The position numbers were made by a program, and so were the translations under genes. From the NCBI GenBank assembly GCA_016929115.1, contig JAFGJL010000031.1:1-41558 (forward strand): DNA of 41,558 bases. The letters run 5' to 3'. Positions within the stretch are counted from its first letter, which is position 1. Every line of letters starts with the position of its first letter. Under the pieces are notes generated by a model. That model saw only the letters and a list, made by a program, of their open reading frames with translations. It searched no databases and was not told the DNA's origin. This DNA is from Candidatus Omnitrophota bacterium (GTDB lineage Bacteria > Omnitrophota > Gorgyraeia > 2-01-FULL-45-10). Below are positions 34,269 through 41,558 of this stretch, piece by piece.

Positions 34269-35048
34269 ATGCACATTCTGTTCATCGGCGACATAGTGGG
34301 TGAGCCTGGAAGGCGCGCGGTCAAGGAGCTCCTGCCGAAGATATGCAAAAAAGAGGCGATCGATTTCGTCATAGCGAACGGCGAGAACGTCGCCGGCGGA
34401 AGCGGTATTACCCCGCAGCTGGCGAAAGAGCTTTTCGGCTACGGCATCGACGTCCTGACGACCGGCGACCATGTCTGGAAGCGCAAAGAGATCGTCGAGG
34501 CGGAGGAGTGGGACGGCCGGCTGCTCAGGCCCGCCAACTACCCCCGCCAGACGCCCGGGTTCGGCGCAACGGTCGTCGAGTCGAAGGCCGGCGTCAGCGT
34601 CGCAGTCATCGATCTTTTGGGGAGGGTCTTCATGCAGGCGGTGGAATGCCCGTTCAGGGTGGCGAAGGAAGAGATAGAGCGCGTCAAGAACAAGGCGCGC
34701 GTCATCGTCATCGACATGCACGCCGAGGCGACCAGCGAGAAGATAGCACTCGGCTGGTACCTGGACGGCCTTGTGAGCGCGATAATAGGCACGCACACGC
34801 ACGTCCAGACCGCCGACGAGAAGATATTGCCGGGCGGCACGGCGTTCATCTGTGACGCCGGCATGACCGGGCCGCTCGATTCGGTCATAGGCAGGAAGAA
34901 GGAACAGGTATTAACGCGTTTTGTCACGCAGATGCCTGCAAGGTTTGAAGTGGCGGACAACGACGTCCAGCTTCATGGCGTGATCGTCGACGTGGACGAT
35001 AAGACCGGCAAGGCGTATTCGATAAAACGGATACAGGAAAAGTTGTAG
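34269..35048 (+). CDS. ymdB: YmdB family metallophosphoesterase
   Basis: YmdB is a calcineurin-like phosphodiesterase; the B. subtilis enzyme hydrolyses 2',3'-cyclic nucleotides and affects RNA levels. The 259 residues match the family throughout: MHILFIGDIVGEPGRRAV, NGENVAGGSGIT, TTGDHVWKRKEI, the metal-binding DMHAEATSEK, and IIGTHTHVQTADEKILPGGTAFICDAGMTGP. Length is normal. AGGA lies upstream of the ATG. It follows rny, and the functional link to RNA turnover is consistent. Confidence 0.95.
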   Translation: MHILFIGDIVGEPGRRAVKELLPKICKKEAIDFVIANGENVAGGSGITPQLAKELFGYGIDVLTTGDHVWKRKEIVEAEEWDGRLLRPANYPRQTPGFGATVVESKAGVSVAVIDLLGRVFMQAVECPFRVAKEEIERVKNKARVIVIDMHAEATSEKIALGWYLDGLVSAIIGTHTHVQTADEKILPGGTAFICDAGMTGPLDSVIGRKKEQVLTRFVTQMPARFEVADNDVQLHGVIVDVDDKTGKAYSIKRIQEKL

Positions 35049-35072
35049 CGCGAGGATCACGAAAGGCAACAC

Positions 35073-35921
35073 ATGCCGTACAAGATACTGGAGAAGGCCA
35101 GGCTGAATTCCGTAGTCTGGAAGATAAAGGTGCACGCCCCGACACCGGCAAAGGCCGCGAGGGCGGGCCAATTCATCATCCTGAGGATCGACGAAAAGGG
35201 TGAGCGGATACCGCTCACGATAAGCGATGCCGACCCTGCGAAAGGTGTCCTTACGATCATATTTCAGGAGGCAGGAAAGACGACGAAGAAGATGGCGGCG
35301 ATGAAGGCGGGCGACAGCTTCGCCGACGTATTCGGCCCGCTCGGGAAGGCGACGCATTTCGGCAAGATAGGCAAGGTCGTGCTGGTCGCCGGCGGCGTCG
35401 GGATAGCGGAAATACTTCCGGTGGCGCAGTACGCCAAGACATGCGGCAATTTCGTTGCGACGATCATCGGCGCCAGGACGAAAGAGCTCCTGATACTGGA
35501 AGACGAGCTCAAAAAGTGGAGCGACAGGCTCATCGTGACGACCGACGACGGCTCGTACGGGACGAAGGCCCTCGTTACGGGGCCGCTCAAGGAGCTGCTC
35601 GAAAAAGAGAAATTCGGCCTCTGTTACTGTGTCGGGCCGGACATCATGATGAAGTTTGTCGCCGAGACGACGAGGCCCTTCGGCCTCAAGACGTTCGTCT
35701 CGCTTGACGCCAACATGGTCGACGCGACCGGCATGTGCGGGACCTGCCGCGTGACGGTCGGCGGCAAGACGCGGTTCACGTGCGTCGACGGGCCTGAATT
35801 CGACGCCCATCTCGTCGACTGGGATGAATTCCTGAAGAGGCAGAAGCGCTTTGTGGACGAGGAAAAGGCCTCATTGGCGGCGTTCGGAGAGCAGCATAAG
35901 GAATGCATGCACAAGGTGTGA
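35073..35921 (+). CDS. nfnA: NfnA: ferredoxin-NADP+ oxidoreductase small subunit
   Basis: NfnA (also SudB) is the NAD(H)-binding subunit of the electron-bifurcating NADH-dependent ferredoxin:NADP+ oxidoreductase. The 282 residues show an FAD-binding barrel with IPLTISDAD, the nucleotide-binding GGVGIAEILPV, and a [2Fe-2S] site made of Asp-then-Cys ligands: C222 and C225 in MCGTCRV and C237 in FTCVDGPEFD. It starts 24 bases after ymdB with AAAGG upstream and is separated from nfnB by one base. Family members were first named sulfide dehydrogenases; the bifurcating role is more likely in an anaerobe. Confidence 0.92.
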   Translation: MPYKILEKARLNSVVWKIKVHAPTPAKAARAGQFIILRIDEKGERIPLTISDADPAKGVLTIIFQEAGKTTKKMAAMKAGDSFADVFGPLGKATHFGKIGKVVLVAGGVGIAEILPVAQYAKTCGNFVATIIGARTKELLILEDELKKWSDRLIVTTDDGSYGTKALVTGPLKELLEKEKFGLCYCVGPDIMMKFVAETTRPFGLKTFVSLDANMVDATGMCGTCRVTVGGKTRFTCVDGPEFDAHLVDWDEFLKRQKRFVDEEKASLAAFGEQHKECMHKV

Positions 35922-35922
35922 T

Positions 35923-37326
35923 ATGACAAAGATAAAGATGAGAGAACAGGACCCTGCTGAGAGGGTCAAGAATTTCAATGAAGTGGCCATGGGCCTGAGC
36001 GAAGAGGACGCCGTAGCGGAGGCCAAAAGGTGCCTGCAGTGCAAGAAAGCGCTCTGCATGAGCGGCTGCCCGGTGGAGATAGACATCCCGGCCTTCATAA
36101 AGGATATCGTCGAGGGAAAATACGAAAAGGCCCTGTTTAAGATCAGGGAAAAGAATTCGCTTCCCGCCGTATGTGGAAGGGTCTGCCCGCAGGAGGACCA
36201 GTGCGAGAAGGCCTGCGTCCTCTCGAAAAAGGGCGCGCCGATCGGCATCGGATATCTCGAGAGGTTCGTGGCGGACTGGGAATTGAAGAAAAAGAGGGAG
36301 TATGTGGCGCACACCGATCTCCCGAAAGAGTCGCCTGCCCATAAGAAGCACGCCCACGGCAAAAAGGTCGCCGTTATAGGCTCCGGGCCGGCCGGCCTCA
36401 CGTGCGCCGGAGACCTGGCGAACATGGGCTACGACGTGACGGTCTTCGAATCGCTGCACAAGCCGGGCGGGGTGCTGATGTACGGCATCCCGGAGTTCAG
36501 GCTCCCGAAGGCTATAGTAGAGGCGGAGATGAATTACGTGAAACATATCGGTGTCAAGCTCGAGGTGAACTTCCTCGCGGGAAAGACGGGCACCATCGAC
36601 GAGCTGAGGGAGCAGGGGTTCAAGGCCTTCTTTGTAGGCATCGGAGCGGGGCTGCCGTATTTTCTCGGCGTAGAGGGTGAGAACCTGAACGGCATATACT
36701 CGGCCAACGAATTCTTGACGCGCACCAACCTGATGAAAGCGTATCTTTTTCCGGAATACGACACTCCGATAAGGGTCGGAGAGCGCGTCGGCGTTGTAGG
36801 CGCCGGCAATGTCGCTATGGACTCCGCGCGCTGCGCCCTGAGGCTCGGCGCAAAAGAGGTCTCCATCATCTACCGCAGGAGCGAGCAGGAGATGCCCGCC
36901 AGGCGGGAGGAGATCATCAGGGCGAAGGAAGAAGGCATAAGGTTTGAGCTTTTGACGAACCCCACGAAATTTTTCGGCGACGAAAAAGGCTGGGTCAAAG
37001 GGGCGGAACTGTTGCGCAACGAGCTCGGCGCCCCGGACGCGAGCGGCCGCCGCAGGCCGGTGCCGATAAAGGGCTCCGAGTTCAGGATGAAGCTCGATAC
37101 GGTTATCATCGCTGTTGGGCAGGGGTCGAACCCGCTCCTTCCGGCGACGCTGCCCGACCTTAAAGTGACCGACGACGGTACGATAGTTTGTAACGATGAT
37201 CTCATGACGTCGATACCGGGCGTCTTTGCCGGCGGCGATATCGTCACCGGCGCGGCTACGGTCATCTCGGCGATGGGCATGGGCAAGAAGGCCGCCCGCT
37301 CGATTGACAAATACCTGATGAGTTAA
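35923..37326 (+). CDS. nfnB: NfnB: glutamate synthase small-subunit-like oxidoreductase
   Basis: NfnB (also SudA) carries the bifurcating FAD, the NADPH site and two [4Fe-4S] clusters. The 467-residue product starts with RVKNFNEVAMGLSEEDAV, then the cluster motifs CLQCKKALCMSGCPVEIDIP and CGRVCPQEDQCEKACVL, the FAD fold VIGSGPAGLTCAGDLANMG, and the NADPH fold VGVVGAGNVAMDSAR. It ends with FAGGDIVTGAATVISAMGMGKKAARSID. I set the ATG at 35923, one base after nfnA. GltD-like glutamate synthase is the close alternative, but the adjacent nfnA decides. Confidence 0.93.
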   Translation: MTKIKMREQDPAERVKNFNEVAMGLSEEDAVAEAKRCLQCKKALCMSGCPVEIDIPAFIKDIVEGKYEKALFKIREKNSLPAVCGRVCPQEDQCEKACVLSKKGAPIGIGYLERFVADWELKKKREYVAHTDLPKESPAHKKHAHGKKVAVIGSGPAGLTCAGDLANMGYDVTVFESLHKPGGVLMYGIPEFRLPKAIVEAEMNYVKHIGVKLEVNFLAGKTGTIDELREQGFKAFFVGIGAGLPYFLGVEGENLNGIYSANEFLTRTNLMKAYLFPEYDTPIRVGERVGVVGAGNVAMDSARCALRLGAKEVSIIYRRSEQEMPARREEIIRAKEEGIRFELLTNPTKFFGDEKGWVKGAELLRNELGAPDASGRRRPVPIKGSEFRMKLDTVIIAVGQGSNPLLPATLPDLKVTDDGTIVCNDDLMTSIPGVFAGGDIVTGAATVISAMGMGKKAARSIDKYLMS

Positions 37327-37519
37327 ATTTTTTCGCTCCACCCGGAAGGCGTCACTTTTGCGGCCGCCCTCCGCTTGCCGCGGCCTCAGATTAGGCATCT
37401 TCGGCCGCTGTGCAAAAATTTTGACGGTGAAGCCTGGACCGCCATAAGGTGTCAAAATTTTTGGACAGTCGCTCCGGGCGGACCACAAAAGTTCCGCCTC
37501 TTGCGAAGCGAAAAAATTT
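37325..37519. repeat. Palindromic element, copy B1 (after nfnB)
   Basis: Three nested inverted repeats fill this stretch: AAATTTTTTCGCT (37325-37337) with AGCGAAAAAATTT (37507-37519); ACTTTTG with CAAAAGT; and CAAAAATTTTGAC with GTCAAAATTTTTG. CAGTCGCTCCGG at 37466-37477 is identical to copy A and likewise follows an AAAATTTT word. The left arm starts in the nfnB stop. It does not appear to code for protein. Confidence 0.75.
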
Positions 37520-37535
37520 TGATTCTTTTGAGAGG

Positions 37536-37725
37536 GTGAAATTTTACGGGTGGCTCGGGCCCAGCCTTGAGGGCCGTAGGCGGCTGAGTGTTTACGGGAT
37601 GGGGTTATCAGCCGCCGAAGGCGGCATGAAAGATACCCGTCTAGCATGCGTGTCGAGTGTAAACCCCGTACGAAGCCGCCTAAAGGACCGAAAGGCGGCC
37701 CGAGACAGGACCCGTAAAATTTCAC
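37536..37725. repeat. Palindromic element, copy B2 (before xseA)
   Basis: Perfect 16-base outer arms GTGAAATTTTACGGGT (37536-37551) and its inverse (37710-37725) enclose further pairs: CTCGGGCC/GGCCCGAG, TAGGCGGCT/AGCCGCCTA, GTTTAC/GTAAAC, ACGGGAT/ATACCCGT and an apical GCCGCC/GGCGGC hairpin. The inverse of the right end shares AAATTTTACGGGTCCTG with copy A. A reading frame crosses it in phase with xseA but has no protein-like character. Confidence 0.8.
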
Positions 37726-37736
37726 AAAACCATAAT

Positions 37737-38948
37737 ATGCCGAACGAGCAGAAAGAAAAGCACGTATATACGGTCACCGAGCTCACGAAGTATATACGCG
37801 TGATACTCGAGGATTCGTTCCCGAACGTGTGGATCGAGGGTGAGATATCGAATTACACTCTCCATTCATCGGGCCACATGTATTTTTCCCTGCGCGACGC
37901 CAATTCGGTCCTGAAGTGCGCGATGTTCAAGCGCGCAAACGAGAAGCTGAAATTCAAGCCGAAGGACGGGATGAAGGTCATCTGTTTCGGCTCGATAAGC
38001 GTCTACGAGGCGCGCGGCGATTACCAGCTCATCGTCCAGGAGATAGAGCCGAAGGGGGTCGGCGCGCTGCAGCTGCAGTTCCAGCAGCTGAAGGAGAGGC
38101 TCTTCAAGGAAGGGCTCTTCGATGAGCGCCACAAGATACGGATACCGTTCCTGCCGATGAGGATCGGGGTGGTCACGAGCCCTACAGGGGCGGCGATACG
38201 CGATATCCTGAACATATCGCGCAGGCGCTTTTCGAACGTCGAGATAATCATAAATCCGGTCAAGGTGCAGGGCGAAGGCGCAAAAGACGAAATAGCCGCG
38301 GCGATAAGGCAGTTCAACAAGCTCGCCAATATAGACGTAATGATCGTGACAAGGGGCGGAGGGAGCCTTGAAGACCTCTGGCCGTTCAACGAGGAGGCCG
38401 TGGCGCGGGCCATCTACGATTCGGAGATACCCGTCATCAGCGCCGTGGGCCACGAGATAGACTACACCATCTCGGACTTTGTCGCCGACTTCAGGGCGCC
38501 GACGCCGTCCGCGGCGGCCGAGCTCGTCATCCCGAACAAGGACGACCTCGTCGGGCTTATCAGGACATCGGTGACCAGGCTGAAGAACGCCCTTATTAAC
38601 GAGCTTGAGATGCTCCAGGAAAAGCTCGCCAAGCTCAGGGGAAGCTATGTATTGCGCCAGCCCCTCAACATGGTCATACAGTACCAGCAGAAGATCGACG
38701 GCCTTGTCGAGGACCTTATGCTCCATACCGACCACCTCGTCATACGGCGCGAGGAAAGCTTTAAGCTCCTTGCGGGCAAGCTCGATACGCTGAGCCCGCT
38801 CGCCATACTCAATAGAGGGTATAGCATAACCGCGAAGCTGCCCGAGGGGCGGATAATCAAAACGGCATCCGATATAAAACAAGGCGATCTGGTCGAGACG
38901 AAACTGGGTAAAGGAAAGTTCACAAGTAAGGTAGAAAGTGTAAGTTGA
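37737..38948 (+). CDS. xseA: Exodeoxyribonuclease VII large subunit
   Basis: XseA is the catalytic subunit of exonuclease VII, which degrades single-stranded DNA. The 403 residues from the ATG at 37737 begin with the OB-fold region VYTVTELTKYIRVILEDSFPNVWIEGEISN. They continue with VVTSPTGAAIRDILNISRRR, the catalytic-region motif DVMIVTRGGGSLEDLWPFNEE, and VGHEIDYTISDFVADFRAPTPSAAAE, all diagnostic. An open frame extends 96 codons upstream, but that part is palindromic repeat, so I start at 37737 although no good ribosome binding site is visible. It is slightly shorter than E. coli XseA (456), mostly in the C-terminal coiled coil. xseB and dxs follow. Confidence 0.95.
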   Translation: MPNEQKEKHVYTVTELTKYIRVILEDSFPNVWIEGEISNYTLHSSGHMYFSLRDANSVLKCAMFKRANEKLKFKPKDGMKVICFGSISVYEARGDYQLIVQEIEPKGVGALQLQFQQLKERLFKEGLFDERHKIRIPFLPMRIGVVTSPTGAAIRDILNISRRRFSNVEIIINPVKVQGEGAKDEIAAAIRQFNKLANIDVMIVTRGGGSLEDLWPFNEEAVARAIYDSEIPVISAVGHEIDYTISDFVADFRAPTPSAAAELVIPNKDDLVGLIRTSVTRLKNALINELEMLQEKLAKLRGSYVLRQPLNMVIQYQQKIDGLVEDLMLHTDHLVIRREESFKLLAGKLDTLSPLAILNRGYSITAKLPEGRIIKTASDIKQGDLVETKLGKGKFTSKVESVS

Positions 38949-38966
38949 AATTTCTATAAATTTCAA
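38945..38966. repeat. Inverted repeat across the xseA stop
   Basis: TTGAAATTT (38945-38953) and AAATTTCAA (38958-38966) are perfect inverted arms around CTAT. The xseA TGA is in the left arm, as in other short repeats here. Confidence 0.6.
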
Positions 38967-38987
38967 TCTGGTCTATGGAGGGATGAT

Positions 38988-39278
38988 ATGGCGGACATGA
39001 AATTCGAAGAGGCGCTGAAAAAACTGGAAAAGATAGTCGAGGACCTTGAGGCAGGCGACCTTTCGCTCGACGACGCGCTCGAAAAGTACGAAGAGGGCAT
39101 AAAGCTCTCGAAGCTCTGCGCGAAAAAATTGGAGCTTGCCAAAAAGAAAGTCGAACTCCTGGTCAAGTCCGAGGACGGCTCCGTCGAGCTGAAGCCGTTC
39201 GACGAATCAACGGCCGGGGATGAAAAGCCGGCGCAGGAAGCGAAGAAGAAAAAGGTAAAAGAGGAAACCCCGTTTTAA
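38988..39278 (+). CDS. xseB: Exodeoxyribonuclease VII small subunit
   Basis: XseB is the small helical subunit that binds XseA in exonuclease VII. The 96 residues start with the family core KFEEALKKLEKIVEDLEAGDLSLDDALEKYEEGIKLSKLC at about 5-44, followed by a charged, Lys/Glu-rich tail that is longer than usual. GGAGGG precedes the ATG. It sits 39 bases after xseA and four before dxs, the common xseA-xseB-dxs order. Confidence 0.95.
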   Translation: MADMKFEEALKKLEKIVEDLEAGDLSLDDALEKYEEGIKLSKLCAKKLELAKKKVELLVKSEDGSVELKPFDESTAGDEKPAQEAKKKKVKEETPF

Positions 39279-39281
39279 TAC

Positions 39282-41213
39282 ATGACGCCCGATAAGACCT
39301 ATGCGACAGAAACAGCCAAGGCGGAACGGCTCCTGCCGGCTATAACCGGCCCGGCCGACCTCCGCAAGCTCCCGCTCACGGAACTGCCCAAATTGGCGGC
39401 CGAGATACGCGAGGAGATACTGAGGACCGTGTCGAGAACGGGGGGGCATCTCGCATCGAGCCTTGGCTCCGTTGAGCTCGCCATCGCGGCCCACTACGTC
39501 TTTAATACGCCGCATGATATTATCCTCTGGGACGTCGGCCACCAGGCATATGCCCACAAGATCCTGACCGGGCGCCTTAAAAGATTCCCAAGCCTAAGGC
39601 AGCTGGGGGGCATGAGCGGCTTCCCGAACAAGGACGAGAGCCCGGAATACGACGTATTCACCTGCGGCCACAGTTCGACGTCGATATCGGCCGCGCTGGG
39701 CCTGGCCGTGGCGCGCGACCTGAAGAACGAGAAACACAAGATCGTCTCCGTCATCGGCGACGCGTCGCTGGCCGGCGGCATGGCGTTCGAGGCGATGAAC
39801 CATGCCGGGCAGATGAACAAAGACCTTATCGTCATACTGAACGACAATGAGCTTTCGATCTCGCAGTCCGTCGGCGCGCTCTCAAGGTACCTTAACAGGA
39901 TAATCACAAATCCCGCTTATAATAAGATACGCAAGGATGTCGAGAAGGTCCTGAAGCGCATACCGCGCTTCGGTTTCAGGGCCTACCGGGCGGCGCGCAG
40001 GCTCGAGGAAGGCCTGAAGAACCTTCTCGTGCCCGGCATGCTCTTCGAGGAGCTGGGTTTCAGGTATTTCGGGCCCATAGACGGCCACAACATCGCCCAG
40101 CTCGTCTCGGTGTTCAGGAACACGAAAAACCTGAATGAGCCGATCCTGATCCATCTCGTCACCAAGAAGGGAAAAGGCTATAAATTCGCCGAGGCGAACC
40201 CGGCCGACTTCCACGGCACAGGCCCCTTTGACCTTGACACCGGCCATAAGGCATGCAAGAAAGAGGCGAAGAGCTTCACCGACGCCTTCGGCGAGACGGT
40301 CGTCGAGCTGGCGGCGAGAGACCCGCGCATGGTCGGGATCACGGCGGCGATGGTCGATGGCACAGGCTTCAACAAATTTTGCCAGCTCTTCCCTGAGCGC
40401 TTCTTTGACGTCGGAATAGCCGAAGAACACGCGGTCACTTTCAGCGCCGGGCTCTGCCGCGGAGGCTTTAAGCCTGTCATCGCCGTTTATTCCACCTTCC
40501 TGCAGCGCGGTTATGACCAGCTTATACACGATATATGCCTGCAGAAGCTGCCGGTCGTTTTCTGTCTCGACCGGGCCGGCATCGTCGGAGAGGATGGCCC
40601 GACCCATCAGGGGACATTCGACATCGCGTATCTGAGGCATATGCCGAACCTTACGGTCATGGCGCCGAAGGACCCTGAAGAGCTGAAGAGGATGCTTGAG
40701 TTTGCTGTGCGCCAGCCGATGCCGGTCGCCATCCGATATCCCAAGGGAGCGGCGTTCAGGGTATCGCCGGAGGCGCGCAGCCCCGCCGCCGCGGCGCCGA
40801 TACAATACGGGAAGGCGGAGGTCCTTCGGGAAGGCAGGGACGTGGCGATCCTCGCCGCGGGGAGCATGGTCAATATCGCCATGGAAACGGCGCTTTTACT
40901 TTCGCGCAAAAATGTAAGCGCGATGGTGGTGAACAGCCGCTTCATCAAGCCGCTCGACGAAGAACTTTTGGAGCGCGTATTCGCCGGGGCGAAAAAGGCG
41001 GTTACCGTGGAGGAGGGCGTATTGGAAGGCGGCTTCGGCAGCGCGGTGCTGGAATTCGCGGAGCGCGAGAACATCAAGGGCGTCAAGATAAGGCGCATAG
41101 GGCTGCCGGACATCTTTCTTGAACACGGGAAACGCGATGAGATATTCCTTAAGTACAACTTGACACCCGATGCTATTTGTGATGTGATTATGAATGAGGT
41201 CATTAAGAGTTAA
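39282..41213 (+). CDS. dxs: 1-deoxy-D-xylulose-5-phosphate synthase
   Basis: Dxs condenses pyruvate and glyceraldehyde 3-phosphate with TPP to start the MEP isoprenoid pathway; its product also feeds thiamine synthesis in many bacteria. The 643-residue protein has the N-terminal SRTGGHLASSLGSVELA, the TPP motif GDASLAGGMAFEAMNHAG...NDNELSIS, the catalytic-region DVGIAEEHAVTFSAGL, and LDRAGIVGEDGPTHQGTFDIAYLRHMPNLTVMAP. Length is normal. The ATG is four bases after xseB and likely translationally coupled. Confidence 0.96.
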   Translation: MTPDKTYATETAKAERLLPAITGPADLRKLPLTELPKLAAEIREEILRTVSRTGGHLASSLGSVELAIAAHYVFNTPHDIILWDVGHQAYAHKILTGRLKRFPSLRQLGGMSGFPNKDESPEYDVFTCGHSSTSISAALGLAVARDLKNEKHKIVSVIGDASLAGGMAFEAMNHAGQMNKDLIVILNDNELSISQSVGALSRYLNRIITNPAYNKIRKDVEKVLKRIPRFGFRAYRAARRLEEGLKNLLVPGMLFEELGFRYFGPIDGHNIAQLVSVFRNTKNLNEPILIHLVTKKGKGYKFAEANPADFHGTGPFDLDTGHKACKKEAKSFTDAFGETVVELAARDPRMVGITAAMVDGTGFNKFCQLFPERFFDVGIAEEHAVTFSAGLCRGGFKPVIAVYSTFLQRGYDQLIHDICLQKLPVVFCLDRAGIVGEDGPTHQGTFDIAYLRHMPNLTVMAPKDPEELKRMLEFAVRQPMPVAIRYPKGAAFRVSPEARSPAAAAPIQYGKAEVLREGRDVAILAAGSMVNIAMETALLLSRKNVSAMVVNSRFIKPLDEELLERVFAGAKKAVTVEEGVLEGGFGSAVLEFAERENIKGVKIRRIGLPDIFLEHGKRDEIFLKYNLTPDAICDVIMNEVIKS

Positions 41214-41230
41214 CAGTTAACAGTTGATAG
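41208..41230. repeat. GTTAACA-type short repeat after dxs
   Basis: GAGTTAACAGTTAACAGTTGATAG starts at the dxs stop and contains three ACAGTT-type units and the palindromes GTTAAC. It runs almost to the next ATG, like the repeats after pheS and rny. Confidence 0.5.
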
Positions 41231-41234
41231 TAAA

Positions 41235-41435
41235 ATGGCGAAGATAAAGATAAATAAAGACAGGTGCAAGGGCTGTTACCTCTGCGTGGCGAACTGCCCC
41301 AACGGCCTTATCAAAATAGCCGGCGAGCTTAATGCGAAGGGAGTAAAGCCGGCCGTTTTCACCGGCGGGAAATGCACGGGCTGCGCTATGTGCGCCCTGG
41401 TCTGTCCGGATTGTGTTATCACGGTGTATAAATAA
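41235..41435 (+). CDS. 2-oxoacid:ferredoxin oxidoreductase delta subunit (2[4Fe-4S] ferredoxin)
   Basis: This 66-residue protein carries two [4Fe-4S] motifs, CKGCYLCVANCP (C11, C14, C17, C21) and CTGCAMCALVCP (C47, C50, C53, C57), with an extra C60. Its length and the adjacent alpha subunit gene identify it as the delta, ferredoxin-like subunit of a 2-ketoisovalerate or 2-oxoglutarate:ferredoxin oxidoreductase (VorD/KorD). Such enzymes oxidise or reductively make 2-oxoacids in anaerobes. The start at 41235 follows a short repeat after dxs; only the position before the alpha subunit separates it from a free ferredoxin. Confidence 0.88.
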   Translation: MAKIKINKDRCKGCYLCVANCPNGLIKIAGELNAKGVKPAVFTGGKCTGCAMCALVCPDCVITVYK

Positions 41436-41438
41436 TAT

Positions 41439-41558
41439 ATGGCCACCAAAGTATTGATGTGCGGAAATGAGGCTTGCGGCGAGGGCGCGATCCTTGCCGG
41501 ATGCGCCTTCTACGCGGGTTATCCGATCACGCCGCAGAACGAGCTGACCGCTTACATG
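41439..41558 (+). CDS. 2-oxoacid:ferredoxin oxidoreductase alpha subunit, N-terminal part
   Basis: The last 40 codons of the window begin an alpha subunit (VorB/KorA type) that runs off the edge. GNEACGEGAILAGCAFYAGYPITPQNEL is the conserved opening of this family, whose N-terminal domain binds the pyrimidine of TPP together with the beta subunit. It begins three bases after the delta subunit stop, so the operon order is delta-alpha, probably then beta and gamma. Which 2-oxoacid it uses cannot be told from this fragment. Confidence 0.9.
   Translation, partial: MATKVLMCGNEACGEGAILAGCAFYAGYPITPQNELTAYM

Noticed and set aside
35776-37725. A 649-codon open frame on the minus strand
   Set aside because: It lies antisense to nfnB and over the palindromic elements, has an Arg/His/Pro-rich composition typical of GC-rich shadow frames, and resembles no family.
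37449-37736. A 96-codon N-terminal extension of XseA
   Set aside because: It translates the palindromic element; the family N-terminus VYTVTELTKYIR begins just after the ATG at 37737.

Overview
The window reads like the origin-proximal part of the chromosome of an anaerobic, free-living bacterium of fairly high GC. The anaerobe signals are NfnAB, a ferredoxin-linked 2-oxoacid oxidoreductase, a MetV-type Fe-S protein, sulfide-dependent Thi4 and a DUF39 homocysteine synthase. The overall style recalls uncultured lineages such as Omnitrophota, but this placement is an inference that marker-gene trees would have to confirm.

Layout. At 1-6394 the replication genes dnaA, dnaN, a DUF721/DciA-like gene, gyrB and gyrA (partial) run leftward from a probable oriC (about 5940-6060, with DnaA boxes and AT-rich DNA). 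From 6395 the classic rightward block rpmH-rnpA-yidD-yidC-parA-parB follows, with a parS-like site just before parA. Next come ndk, then yicC-gmk-rpoZ-coaC-coaB and a pilin-like gene, three tRNAs (Cys, Val, Leu), and a translation block thrS-infC-rpmI-rplT-pheS-pheT. A 6S RNA gene lies upstream of rarA at 21105-21270.

From 22879 to 32476 is the most distinctive part, a sulfur and one-carbon region. A thiolase-like tRNA sulfurtransferase and the sulfide-type thiazole synthase Thi4 are followed by what looks like one long transcription unit. It begins with an Rrf2 regulator carrying three cysteines, then cysK, DUF39 homocysteine synthase, a DUF318/ArsP-like permease with a Cys/His-rich loop, an ArsB/SLC13-like transporter, a small secreted coiled-coil protein, CcdA, a TlpA-like lipoprotein, MetV and 5-formyl-THF cyclo-ligase. 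Together these could take sulfide into cysteine, homocysteine and thiamine under Fe-S or sulfur control, with thiol redox at the envelope.

From 32617 onward are rny-ymdB, nfnA-nfnB, xseA-xseB-dxs, and the start of a 2-oxoacid:ferredoxin oxidoreductase operon (delta subunit complete, alpha subunit cut by the window edge).

Non-coding DNA is unusually structured. Two gaps (21271-21438 and 37327-37736) carry related, nested palindromic elements with AAAATTTT-ACGGGT-type ends. At least seven short gaps carry inverted or tandem short-word repeats that begin at or next to a stop codon. A perfect 42-bp palindrome follows thi4, a foldable leader precedes rny, and a double hairpin sits between two tRNAs. 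No CRISPR array, insertion sequence, prophage or defence system was seen.
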